The position numbers and the translations under genes were made by a program. Source: UBA11612 sp963976395 (GTDB lineage Bacteria > Pseudomonadota > Alphaproteobacteria > Rhodospirillales > Rhodospirillaceae). From it: 64,000 nucleotides of DNA. Below the pieces are notes generated by a model that saw only the letters and a list, made by a program, of their open reading frames with translations, did not search any database and was not told where the DNA came from. Of this stretch, positions 40,678 through 49,484 are shown piece by piece; the stretch's first letter is position 1; the number at the start of each line of letters is the position of its first letter. The stretch is from assembly GCA_963976395.1 (NCBI GenBank), contig CAXBLG010000010.1, positions 1 to 64,000 of the forward strand, written 5' to 3'.

Positions 40678-41421
40678 TTACCCTTGATGTGATTGCAGGT
40701 GAAATTCTATGGCTTCGGGTTTGTTCTTGGCCCTGAACGCAATACGAAGCCGCGCCATCCCTTCTAGATAGCGCGAAAGATAGATTGCGCCGACGTCTAG
40801 GGGCACAAGGCCCATGTCTGCCGCAATTGCGCTTACCCGTGTCTTTGCTTCGGTACTGTCACCGGCGAGGGACACAGTTACAGGCCCATTTGCAATTGCC
40901 GGGTTCTCCATGACTTCACGGCTAAGGGTGTTAAACGCTTTCACCACATGCGCGCCCTTCGCCCACTCCTGAATCACTTCGCCGCTGGACGTGTCCAAAC
41001 CCGGTGGGGCTTCAAAGCGGCCGTTTGTAACCTTGAGGCCATTGATGGGGTCCATTAAAATTTTTCCGGACAGATCCCCCATTCCTTTTATGACGTCTTC
41101 CGTGGCGAGCCAGGGTAAGGCAAGCAACGCCATCTCAGTCTTTGCGGCTGCGTCTGCGTTGGTTTCGGCAGAAGCGCCGTGGCCGGTTTTGTTGACTAAC
41201 GCTTTAACGCGATCATCGCCAGGGGTGCGCGAGCCGTAGACAATCTTGTATCCGAGAGCGGCCCATCGTTTTCCAAGAGCGCTGCCGACTTCGCCGGTTC
41301 CAATAATTGCGATTGCAGGTTTGTTGCCGGCCGCTTGAGCGGGTCGCCTCGCAACAGACGGCAGCAAGGACGTGCTTGCGGCGGCAGCCAGTAAGGCAAG
41401 GGTAGAGCGTCGCTCGATCAT
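40678..41421 (-). CDS. NADPH-dependent F420-reductase-like protein with export-like N-terminus
   Basis: Residues 1-~30 look like a twin-arginine-like or lipid-anchored leader ('RRSTLALLAAAASTSLLPSVA'). Then comes a Rossmann fold with 'AIAIIGTGEVGSALGKRWAALG' and 'YGSRTPGDD', 'ALLALPW', 'LMDPINGLK', 'VVKAFNTLS', which match the F420-dependent NADP oxidoreductase-like family. Substrate unknown. It lies 42 bases after the sulfurtransferase gene on the same strand, so they may be co-transcribed. Export of a Rossmann enzyme is notable. Confidence 0.8.
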   Translation of the reverse strand: MIERRSTLALLAAAASTSLLPSVARRPAQAAGNKPAIAIIGTGEVGSALGKRWAALGYKIVYGSRTPGDDRVKALVNKTGHGASAETNADAAAKTEMALLALPWLATEDVIKGMGDLSGKILMDPINGLKVTNGRFEAPPGLDTSSGEVIQEWAKGAHVVKAFNTLSREVMENPAIANGPVTVSLAGDSTEAKTRVSAIAADMGLVPLDVGAIYLSRYLEGMARLRIAFRAKNKPEAIEFHLQSHQG

Positions 41422-41463
41422 CAAGAATCTCCGTATGCGTGGTAAGCCGGTGCAGCGGGACAC

Positions 41464-42336
41464 CTAGGTATTGGTGCTGGCACCTTTGCTCAAAGGCAAA
41501 GAGTCGTCCGCTCCCCATTCGACCCAACTGCCGTCATAGATGGCGGTCTTGGGGTGACCTATCAAGTAAGCGCCTAAGGCTAAAGCGCAAGCTGAAACAC
41601 CAGACCCGCACGAGGTCGTCAATGGCTTGTCGAGATCAATACCGGCGGATGTAAAGGCGCTGTATATTTCTTCGCTACTCTTCCAGGTCTTTGTTTCACT
41701 GTCTAAGAGCGACAGGAACGGAAGGTTTCGGCTTTCAGGGATGTGCCCAGCGCGCAGTCCGGCGCGCGGTTCGGACTCCGTGCCCTCGAAGCGTCCCTTG
41801 GCGCGGGCATCCAGAACCTGGAACGCTTTAGCATGAGTATTCGCGAGCATGTCTTCTTTTTGGCGCAGAAAGTCGGTAGGCGGGCGCGTTTTGAATTGCT
41901 GTGCCGGTAGGGAGGGGCTGTCTTTGGAGTATGGATGTCCTTCGGCGCTCCATTTAGTGCGACCGCCGTCAAGCACCGAAACATTTTCATGACCAAATGC
42001 ACGGAACATGAACCATACGCGCGCGGCTGCACAAGCGCCACCAAGGTGATCATAGATGATCACGTGGTGGTCATTGCCAATGCCCAGTGCACCGACCTTT
42101 GCTGCAAAAATATCCGCGGTAGGGAATGCGTGTTCTTTGGGTTTTGACGTGTCGGCAACGTCATTGATATCGAAAAAAATCGCGCCGGGAATATGGCCGT
42201 CTTCATATTGTTCCTTCGCGGGTGAGATGCCGCCAGGCACAAAGTAGCTGGCATCTAATATTCTTATGCTCGGGTCTTCGAGATGTGCGGCGAGCCATTC
42301 GGTCGTCACAAGAGCATCGGGGTTTGCATATGTCAT
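41464..42336 (-). CDS. sseA: 3-mercaptopyruvate sulfurtransferase
   Basis: Two rhodanese domains. The catalytic loop C243-G-S-G-V-S-A in 'TSCGSGVSAC' is the CGSGVTA-type loop that separates mercaptopyruvate from thiosulfate sulfurtransferases. The first domain has 'ILDASYFVPG' and 'HIPGAIFFDINDV'. Length 290 is normal. It transfers sulfur from 3-mercaptopyruvate to a thiol acceptor such as thioredoxin or cyanide. Confidence 0.93.
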   Translation of the reverse strand: MTYANPDALVTTEWLAAHLEDPSIRILDASYFVPGGISPAKEQYEDGHIPGAIFFDINDVADTSKPKEHAFPTADIFAAKVGALGIGNDHHVIIYDHLGGACAAARVWFMFRAFGHENVSVLDGGRTKWSAEGHPYSKDSPSLPAQQFKTRPPTDFLRQKEDMLANTHAKAFQVLDARAKGRFEGTESEPRAGLRAGHIPESRNLPFLSLLDSETKTWKSSEEIYSAFTSAGIDLDKPLTTSCGSGVSACALALGAYLIGHPKTAIYDGSWVEWGADDSLPLSKGASTNT

Positions 42337-42355
42337 GTTTGAACCTCTGCCAGAG

Positions 42356-42988
42356 TCATGCTTTCCATTTTGTTCGAATCTCCGCGCGGTTCAGAAAGAA
42401 CCACTGCGCTGCGATAACTGTCATGGCATTCGTCAGCGCCCCACGTTTCATGAGAGATTCCAGTTCATCTTCGGTGAGTATTTTAACACGGATGTGTTCG
42501 TCTTCACCGGCTGCGCCAAATATTCCACCGGCTTTGGCTGATGAGACACGCCCAAGATACAGATAGACGCTCTCCGACAGGCCGCCAGGACTTACCAAAT
42601 AACGCTGAATCGGCCAGAGACCCGTAACCGCTTGGCCGATTTCTTCCCGTGCTTCGCGGCGGGCAACCTCTTCGGGTTGTTCTCCGTCTTCAATCACTCC
42701 GGCGACCACTTCCAACTGCCAGGGGTCCGTGCCGGCGGCATGAGCGCCTATGCGGAATTGCTCGCACATTACGAATTCGCCCCGGTCAGGGTCATATGCG
42801 AGCAAACCTGCCGCATGTCCGCGTTCAAACACCTCGCGGGACAGCGTCCGCGACCAGCCGCCGTCAAACAGAGCGTGGCGCAACTTATAAGCATCGATCC
42901 GGAAATATCCCTGATAAACGGTCTGCCGTTCCAGAATCTCAACGCTGTCCTTGCCCATTTGTTCATGCATTTTATCACATCCACTCAT
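42356..42988 (-). CDS. Nudix hydrolase, ADP-ribose pyrophosphatase type
   Basis: The Nudix box G-x5-E-x7-R-E-x2-E-E-x-G is exact in the 'GVIEDGEQPEEVARREAR' block plus EEIG. Preceding 'RGHAAGLLAYDPD' and 'FRIGA', and the following 'RYLVSPGGLSESVYLYLG', match NudF/TrgB ADP-ribose pyrophosphatases. ATG 42988 is chosen because a longer frame (to 43108) would run into the divergent hydrolase gene; ATG 42970 or 42958 are alternatives. Gap to sseA is about 19 bases on the same strand. Confidence 0.9.
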   Translation of the reverse strand: MSGCDKMHEQMGKDSVEILERQTVYQGYFRIDAYKLRHALFDGGWSRTLSREVFERGHAAGLLAYDPDRGEFVMCEQFRIGAHAAGTDPWQLEVVAGVIEDGEQPEEVARREAREEIGQAVTGLWPIQRYLVSPGGLSESVYLYLGRVSSAKAGGIFGAAGEDEHIRVKILTEDELESLMKRGALTNAMTVIAAQWFFLNRAEIRTKWKA

Positions 42989-43061
42989 TGCAGAGTGGCA
43001 CTCTAGGACTATGATCGCACGGCGAAAAGGACTCTGCGGACTCATACTCAGGAGAATGGCA

Positions 43062-44300
43062 ATGGCGGCGATCGAGAAAGTACAATTCCCTGGGCATGAG
43101 GGGGCCAAACTCGCTGCACGTCTCGACCGACCGGCCGGGCCGATGCAAGCTATGGCGTTGTTCGCTCACTGTTTCACGTGTTCCAAAGACATTTTCGCGG
43201 CATCGCGCATCGCGGCAGGATTGAATGCGAAAGGCATCGGTGTGCTGCGGTTCGACTTTACTGGACTTGGCGCCAGCGAAGGGGAGTTTGCGAATACAAA
43301 CTTCTCGTCCAATGTTCAGGATTTACTAGCTGCCGTCGAATACTTGCGGTCGCGGGATATGCCACCTGAATTGCTTATAGGGCACTCCCTCGGCGGGGCG
43401 GCAGTTTTGGCGGCAGCGCCGGAAATAGCGGAGGCTAAGGCTGTCATCACAATTGGCGCGCCGTCCACAGCCGCACATGTCACGAAAAACTTTCATGCGA
43501 GCCTAGACGAGATAATGAAAAATGGCGCGGCGGAAGTGACCTTGGCAGGTCGTAAATTCAATATTTCCAAACAATTCATAGATGACGTCGACGATCACAA
43601 CTTCCTGCCGAATATTGGACACATGAAGAAAGCGCTTTTGGTGTGCCACGCGCCGCTCGATGAAACAGTTGGTATCGCTAATGCGACAGATATATTTATT
43701 GCGGCGCGACACCCCAAGAGCTTTTTGTCGCTTGATCACGCAGACCATCTGCTAAGCAGACGCGAAGATGCAGTCTATGTTGCCGAGGTGGTCGCTGCAT
43801 GGTCCTCACGCTATTTTGAATCTCATGTAGCGGTGTCGACTCAGGACAATGAAAAGCAAGACGAACTTGCCGACGGTGTTGTCGAGGTGGCCGAAGCCGG
43901 TAACGGAAAATTCACTCAGCGCGTGCGGGTTGGAAAGCACGTATTGACGGCCGACGAACCGCCGGGAGTTGGCGGTGATGATCGTGGTCCAGCCCCTCAT
44001 GACTTTGTTCTCGCCGGGCTTGGTGCTTGCACCGCCATGACGGTGCGCATGTATGCTGACCACAAAAAAATTCCGCTCGACAAGGTTTCCGTGCAATTGA
44101 GTCGTGGGAAAATAAAGGCGGAGGACTGCGAGGATTGCTTAACAAAAGAAGGTGAGGTCGAAGAAATTACACGTAGCATCACGTTGTCTGGAGATTTGGA
44201 CGAAGCAACGCGGACCCGCTTGTTGGAGATCGCTAATAAATGCCCTGTTCACCGTTCGCTCAGTGGTGAAATCAAGATTCGATCATCCTTGATAAAATGA
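43062..44300 (+). CDS. Bifunctional alpha/beta hydrolase - OsmC protein
   Basis: Residues 1-~255 are an alpha/beta hydrolase ('ALFAHCFTCSKD', 'FDFTGLGASEG', nucleophile elbow 'GHSLGG', 'DHADHLL'). Residues ~275-412 are an OsmC/Ohr-like domain with the two reactive cysteines in 'GLGACTAMTVRMYAD' and 'ANKCPVHR'. This fusion is common in alphaproteobacteria and probably links ester hydrolysis with detoxification of organic peroxides. AGGAG (43050-43054) is 7 nt before ATG 43062; ATG 43056 overlaps the site and is less likely. Confidence 0.92.
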   Translation: MAAIEKVQFPGHEGAKLAARLDRPAGPMQAMALFAHCFTCSKDIFAASRIAAGLNAKGIGVLRFDFTGLGASEGEFANTNFSSNVQDLLAAVEYLRSRDMPPELLIGHSLGGAAVLAAAPEIAEAKAVITIGAPSTAAHVTKNFHASLDEIMKNGAAEVTLAGRKFNISKQFIDDVDDHNFLPNIGHMKKALLVCHAPLDETVGIANATDIFIAARHPKSFLSLDHADHLLSRREDAVYVAEVVAAWSSRYFESHVAVSTQDNEKQDELADGVVEVAEAGNGKFTQRVRVGKHVLTADEPPGVGGDDRGPAPHDFVLAGLGACTAMTVRMYADHKKIPLDKVSVQLSRGKIKAEDCEDCLTKEGEVEEITRSITLSGDLDEATRTRLLEIANKCPVHRSLSGEIKIRSSLIK

Positions 44301-44334
44301 GTCCAAGCGCAGTTATTTTGTTGGCAGCGTTGGT

Positions 44335-45585
44335 TTACATGCTCTCCCGGGTCTGTACCCGCACGCCGTCGGCGACCTGATCGTTTGGATGCACGATTAC
44401 CCATTCACCTTCTTCAAGACCTCCGGTCACTTCTGCGTTCAAGTTATTGCGCTCGCCAATGGTAATGAGGCGAAGGATTGCTGTTCCTCCGTCTGCATCC
44501 CCATCGCTGACGAACACAGCCCAGTCTTCTCCCTGGCGGAATAACGCGCCAAGTGGAATTTGTAGAACATCAGGTCGTTCGCGAATCACGATCCGGGTAA
44601 TCACCCGGTAGCCATGTCCTAACGTGCCCCATTTTTCCGGCGGCGAGAGAAAATCAGTAATCACATTAACGCGCTGCTCTTCAACGCCCAGAGCGGAAAT
44701 CTTGGTGAACCCAAACGGCTCCACGCGTAGGACTTGGCCGTCTAGAGTATAGGGGCCGCCCCACTCATCAATAATAACGGGGTCGCCTTTTTTGATTTTC
44801 ACGGCGTCCGCCGACAAGAGGTCGGTCACGATTTCTAAATTTGTCGGGTCTCCAACTTCAAGCAGGGGGGAGCCCGTGGGCAAGACGGCTTCGCTTTGCT
44901 GCATGCGCCTTAGAACCCGTCCGCTCACCGGCGCTCGAACAGAAATATAAGTTACGTCGGGGTTTTTTTCGCCTATGGAATTCCCCGCCGACTCAATGGC
45001 GGCGCGGGATGTTTCCAAATTTTGGCGTCTTTGAATCACGGTTGCAGCTGCTTGATCTACGGCCGCTTGCGCCGTCTTGACCGTCAGTCGCGCTCGGTCA
45101 AGGGTGACCGTGGAGATCGTCGACTCTTTGTAGAGCATTTCCGCACGCGCAAGTTCTGCTTTGGCAAAATCTAGTTCGGCTTTTGCTTTGGCTTGTTCGG
45201 CAAGTGCAAGGCTAACCCCAGCCTGAGCCTCCGACCTCGAACGAACATCAAGCAGAGAGGGGTCTTGGGGTTGGAAAAAGGCGAGTATGGTTTCGCCAGC
45301 GATCACTTCGTCGCCGACCTCTAGGTCGATACGTTCGACACGGCCTGCCACGGGCGCGGAAACCACATAAACATTTTTGACCCGTGTCTCACCTTCATCG
45401 TCAATAGTTACTGTCAGATCGTGGCGTATGACTTGCGCCAAGTCCGCCGGCACCGGTTGAGTTCGCATAGACCAAAGGACCACGAGAACCACCACCGCGC
45501 TGATCCCGACAATCGTGATTTTGCGGCGATTCCAAGAAGTAATCACAGTGCGCACTCGATCAACAATTCTAACTGACTCAGTCAT
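44335..45585 (-). CDS. HlyD/MacA-type periplasmic adaptor
   Basis: A 416-residue protein with a membrane anchor at about residues 22-40 ('KITIVGISAVVVLVVLWSM'), a lipoyl/barrel-sandwich motif split around a coiled coil ('VSAPVAGRVERIDLEVGDEVIAGE' and 'ISVRAPVSGRVLRRMQQSEAV'), an alpha-hairpin between, and a C-terminal beta-barrel. It bridges the inner-membrane ABC transporter to an outer-membrane channel. It comes last in an ATPase-permease-adaptor operon. Confidence 0.88.
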   Translation of the reverse strand: MTESVRIVDRVRTVITSWNRRKITIVGISAVVVLVVLWSMRTQPVPADLAQVIRHDLTVTIDDEGETRVKNVYVVSAPVAGRVERIDLEVGDEVIAGETILAFFQPQDPSLLDVRSRSEAQAGVSLALAEQAKAKAELDFAKAELARAEMLYKESTISTVTLDRARLTVKTAQAAVDQAAATVIQRRQNLETSRAAIESAGNSIGEKNPDVTYISVRAPVSGRVLRRMQQSEAVLPTGSPLLEVGDPTNLEIVTDLLSADAVKIKKGDPVIIDEWGGPYTLDGQVLRVEPFGFTKISALGVEEQRVNVITDFLSPPEKWGTLGHGYRVITRIVIRERPDVLQIPLGALFRQGEDWAVFVSDGDADGGTAILRLITIGERNNLNAEVTGGLEEGEWVIVHPNDQVADGVRVQTRESM

Positions 45586-45588
45586 TGA

Positions 45589-48000
45589 CTACTCTCGTGT
45601 TTTCAACACAGAAACCAAATCTAATTTGTATACCCGTTGCCGGACCATGAGGCCGCAAATGATGGCCGATACTGCAACGACCGTCACGGAAAACCCGTAG
45701 GTTGAATCGGCGATGATGAGTGGAAAGCTGTACATATCGGTGTTTAGGCTGGGAGACATCAGTAATGCGATACCATACCCCAGCACACACCCGACCGGCA
45801 AAGCGATCAGCGTTTGAATTCCCAATTCACCGAGTAGGATGTAGGTCACTTCAGCGCGTGTAAATCCAAGCACCCGCAAACTGGCGAGCGCTCGCGCGCG
45901 TTCCGATAGAGCAATACGCGAGCTATTGTAGGTTACGCCAAAGGCGATGAGTGTGGCAAAGGCAACAAAGATTCCGACCATGACATACATGGTGCTTTCC
46001 ATGGTGGTCTGGAAACTGTCCAATGCCGCAGTGGTAAGCGACACCCCAGCAACCGCCGGCATGTTTTTGATGCGATGATACAAAGCGTCAACTTTGTTTC
46101 TGTCGGCCAAAATGTGCACACCAGTTACCGTCGGTCCTTCAAGCATCAATCGATTGATGGCCTCCAGGTTCATGTAAGCCGTCAGCCCCATGTATTCTTC
46201 AACGATTCTCGTTACAGGAAGATCTTTCACAGGCCTACGCTCCTGCATAACCTCAACCCGCACCATGTCACCGATACCCACGCCTAGTTTTCTCGCTAAA
46301 TGTTCAGAAAGAGCTAGACCGCCGGGCGGGGGTTCCACCGGATTTATACTGGTATCCAGCAATCTATTGAGATTGGCGTGGGAAACGATGCCGGTGATGG
46401 CCGTGCGTTCGGTAAGCGTGCCTTTGTGCATCCGCACTGAAACTGAGCGCACAGGTTGTGTAGCCAATACACCGGGGAGGTGACGTACTTCCTCAACCAC
46501 CGTAGATGCACGGGGCTCTACGAAGGATACGGTCAATGTTTGACGTTCTTTCTCGAAAAATATGACGGAAATAACGTGCTGTACCGTATCCATGAAGAAC
46601 AATGACGAGACCAAAATCGCGACAGCAAATGCAATGCCGATGATCGTTAAACCCGTGCGCGCTGGCCAGCGGGTGACATGCCGAAAAATCATCCGAGTTG
46701 GTTGGCTAATTTTGAACTTGGTGAAGACGGCGCTAAATCCTGTGCGTTTGAAGGTCGTGGGCATCGGGGGTGACATTGCAACCGCGGGGGACAAGCGCAC
46801 AGCTTGGCGTACCGCGCCAAGCCCTCCAACGGCTCCGGCCAAGGCACTCACCAGTCCAGCGGTCAAAAACACACTTGGCTCTACCCGGTATGCAAGCAGA
46901 GGAAATTTAAAATACTCATTGTAAAGGTCCATCACGGCTTGGCCGATCCAATTTCCTGCGACCAAGCCCATCAAAAGACCGGCACCGACCAGCACAATGA
47001 TCAGTTTTAAGTACTGTCGTCCAACTTCCCAATCGGTGTATCCAAACGCTTTTAATAAGCCAATCTGTTCGCGCTCGGTGGTAACAATACGCGTAATGAC
47101 GATGTTCAACAAAAAAGCAGCAACGGCTAGAAAGATTGGCGGCATTAATCCGCCCATGGCTTCAAGTTGTGTGAGCTCGTTGATTAGAAAAAAGTGCGAC
47201 ATCTGATCTTTACGCGCGTAGGCGCCGAGGCCGCCGTAGGGCTTTAAGATGTCGTCCAAGCGTTCGAGGACATACTCCGGCCGTGCGTCGCGCCGCAGAG
47301 TAGCCGCGACATCGTTGAATGCCTCATCCAAGTCAAAGGCCGCTGCCAGCGCTTCCCGACCCATCCACAAGACGCCGAACCGTTTATCATCAGGCATCAG
47401 TTCGCCTGGCGCCATGGCATAAATATATTCCGGTGTGAGGGCGATTCCGACGATGTTGAGTTTTCGTTTCTTGCCGTTGATCGTAGCGGACACTGTATCG
47501 TTCAAAGTTAAGTCGTTTGCTTCGGCGAATGGTTCGCTGATGATGACCTCAGATGGCCTCCCGCGTTCTACGAGGCGACCGCGCCGCAGATCGATACCGT
47601 TGATGGTCGGGTTACGGCCTTCAGGAACGGAAATCAGGCGGCCTGTTGCGGGCTCTGCCATGTCAGCGAGGTCAAGGGGGACACTAACGACAATGCGGGT
47701 TTCAAGAGTGGCGACTCCGTCTATGGCTCTTAGCCTTGTCTCGAGACTATTGGGCGCGCGTTTCAAGGACGCGAAAACATCGGCAAATCGGTAATGCTCA
47801 TAAAACGCGTCCATACTCAGGGTCAGTGCAGCAACGCTGCCGAAGATCGCCACCATCAGGGCAATACCTGCCGCAACCACTGATGCGATGGCCAAGCCTT
47901 GACTCTTCAGCCGCCACAGGTCGCGCAAAAGCTTTCGGTTTAGAGAACTGATCTTCACCGACATGGACCAAGTTAGCGCATGATGTGCGAGTGAACTCAT
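45589..48000 (-). CDS. ABC transporter permease, FtsX/MacB type
   Basis: An 803-residue protein with an N-terminal span and large periplasmic MacB-like core domain, then three membrane spans in an FtsX domain ('EREQIGLLKAFGYTDWEVGRQYLKLIIVLVG'), a second core domain after the repeated anchor ('GLTIIGIAFAVAILVSSLFFM'), and a second FtsX domain at the end ('LASLRVLGFTRAEVTYILLGELGIQTL'). GAGG 8 nt upstream supports ATG 48000. Such mechanotransmission permeases drive lipoproteins, drugs or peptides out of the periplasm. Confidence 0.92.
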   Translation of the reverse strand: MSSLAHHALTWSMSVKISSLNRKLLRDLWRLKSQGLAIASVVAAGIALMVAIFGSVAALTLSMDAFYEHYRFADVFASLKRAPNSLETRLRAIDGVATLETRIVVSVPLDLADMAEPATGRLISVPEGRNPTINGIDLRRGRLVERGRPSEVIISEPFAEANDLTLNDTVSATINGKKRKLNIVGIALTPEYIYAMAPGELMPDDKRFGVLWMGREALAAAFDLDEAFNDVAATLRRDARPEYVLERLDDILKPYGGLGAYARKDQMSHFFLINELTQLEAMGGLMPPIFLAVAAFLLNIVITRIVTTEREQIGLLKAFGYTDWEVGRQYLKLIIVLVGAGLLMGLVAGNWIGQAVMDLYNEYFKFPLLAYRVEPSVFLTAGLVSALAGAVGGLGAVRQAVRLSPAVAMSPPMPTTFKRTGFSAVFTKFKISQPTRMIFRHVTRWPARTGLTIIGIAFAVAILVSSLFFMDTVQHVISVIFFEKERQTLTVSFVEPRASTVVEEVRHLPGVLATQPVRSVSVRMHKGTLTERTAITGIVSHANLNRLLDTSINPVEPPPGGLALSEHLARKLGVGIGDMVRVEVMQERRPVKDLPVTRIVEEYMGLTAYMNLEAINRLMLEGPTVTGVHILADRNKVDALYHRIKNMPAVAGVSLTTAALDSFQTTMESTMYVMVGIFVAFATLIAFGVTYNSSRIALSERARALASLRVLGFTRAEVTYILLGELGIQTLIALPVGCVLGYGIALLMSPSLNTDMYSFPLIIADSTYGFSVTVVAVSAIICGLMVRQRVYKLDLVSVLKTRE

Positions 48001-48010
48001 TGTTTTGGCC

Positions 48011-48799
48011 TCACCACGTCAGATCTTCTGGTGGGCGGCGATTTTCATTGCGCTCGACGCTCACAATATGACCGTCGGCGAAACGAATGACCCTGTCCGC
48101 CATTTCGGCAATTCCAGCGTTATGGGTGATTACAGCAGTGGTTGTGTTGAGTTCCGCGTTGGCGCGCGCAAGGGCTTGGAGCACAACAATGCCGGTTTTG
48201 CTATCGAGCGCACCCGTGGGTTCGTCACACAGCAATACGGAGGGCTTCTTTGCTACGGCGCGGGCAATGGCAACACGCTGCTGTTCACCGCCGGACATTT
48301 GAGCTGGGAAGTGGTCCATACGGTGACCTAATCCGACCATCTCTAAGGCCTCATCGGGTGTCATCGGGTTCTGCGCGATTTCGGTAACTAGAGCCACATT
48401 CTCGCGGGCTGTCAGGCTAGGGATGAGATTGTAAAATTGAAATACGAAGCCAATATGGTCACGGCGAAACAGGGTAAGTTCTTCCGGGTTGAAGGCTGTC
48501 ACTTCGCGTCCACGGAAATAGAGTGTGCCCGCACTCGGTTGATCCAATCCGCCCAGGATGTTCAAAAGCGTGGACTTGCCGCTGCCCGATGGACCTAAAA
48601 GGACCACCAACTCTCCTTCATAAAGAGAAAGATCGACACCCCGCAAGGCATGCACTTTGGTCTCCCCGGTTTCATAAACCTTGGAAATACCTTCAGCACG
48701 AAAGGTCTCGTCGCCAGTATGGTGCGCGGCTCCTTCACTATGTGAATCGAAAGAATGGTCCGGTGGCGTCATGATCTCAAATCTGCCTGAACGAAACAT
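48011..48799 (-). CDS. ABC transporter ATP-binding protein (MacB/LolD type)
   Basis: Walker A 'GPSGSGKST', Q-loop, signature 'MSGGEQQRVAIARA' and Walker B 'LLCDEPTGALD'. It is the ATPase of the permease 10 bases downstream. The first ~25 residues are a non-conserved extension; ATG 48772 is an alternative start and neither has a strong ribosome site. Confidence 0.95.
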   Translation of the reverse strand: MFRSGRFEIMTPPDHSFDSHSEGAAHHTGDETFRAEGISKVYETGETKVHALRGVDLSLYEGELVVLLGPSGSGKSTLLNILGGLDQPSAGTLYFRGREVTAFNPEELTLFRRDHIGFVFQFYNLIPSLTARENVALVTEIAQNPMTPDEALEMVGLGHRMDHFPAQMSGGEQQRVAIARAVAKKPSVLLCDEPTGALDSKTGIVVLQALARANAELNTTTAVITHNAGIAEMADRVIRFADGHIVSVERNENRRPPEDLTW

Positions 48800-49016
48800 C
48801 TAATGGAGAATATGTCCGACAATTCGAGCCGGTACATTGACGTGCCTCAATAGTTAGCATGACCACGCGGCTAGTCCTATTATTACGAGCGATTTTGGAT
48901 GTAATCCAGCTATGCACTAGCAAAGCACACCAGTTACAGTTCGGGCATTGACAAATGTGGGCTCACGTCCAATCACTTCCGCGAAAATAAATACTTGGAG
49001 AAGAGGGGAGATAAAT

Positions 49017-49484
49017 ATGGGTTTGGGTCTATACATTGAAGACTGTGAGATTGGAAAGACTTACAAAACCAACGGCAGGACAATCGATCAAAGTGATATT
49101 TCGCTATTTGCGGGCCTTGTCGGTGATTTTTCCACTATTCATACTGACGAGCAGTATGCGCGGACCATGCCTCACGGCACACGTATCGCCCACGGCCCCC
49201 TGACATCGTCCTGTGCTATAGGGTTGTTCGCTCAGGTGGGGCTCGTTGACGGCACCGTGATTGCCCTTCTCAATTTCAACTTCGATATGAAATCTGTTGT
49301 GCGTGGCGGTGATACTATTCATGCCCTGATCACCATAGCTGAAGCGCGGGTGACGTCGAAGAAGAACTCGGGCGTCGTGAAATTCGCCTTTGATGTTCGC
49401 AATCAAAACGATGAAACTGTTCAGCTTGGCAGCATGACGGTCTTAGTTAAATCTCGCGCAGCAGAGCAGGGCGTTCTCGTCTAA
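49017..49484 (+). CDS. MaoC-like dehydratase
   Basis: A 155-residue hot-dog fold protein: 'RTIDQSDISLFAGLVGDFSTIHTDEQYA', where D-x5-H is the catalytic pair of (R)-specific enoyl-CoA hydratases, followed by 'RIAHGPLTSSCAIGLF'. AGGGGAG (49004-49010) precedes ATG 49017. It overlaps the next gene by one base (TAATG), so the two form an operon for CoA-ester chemistry, perhaps (crotono)betaine-like or branched-chain acid breakdown. Confidence 0.9.
   Translation: MGLGLYIEDCEIGKTYKTNGRTIDQSDISLFAGLVGDFSTIHTDEQYARTMPHGTRIAHGPLTSSCAIGLFAQVGLVDGTVIALLNFNFDMKSVVRGGDTIHALITIAEARVTSKKNSGVVKFAFDVRNQNDETVQLGSMTVLVKSRAAEQGVLV

Noticed and set aside
42951..43061. Long N-terminal extension of the hydrolase-OsmC gene
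   Set aside because: The sequence overlaps the divergent Nudix gene and a good ribosome site lies before ATG 43062.
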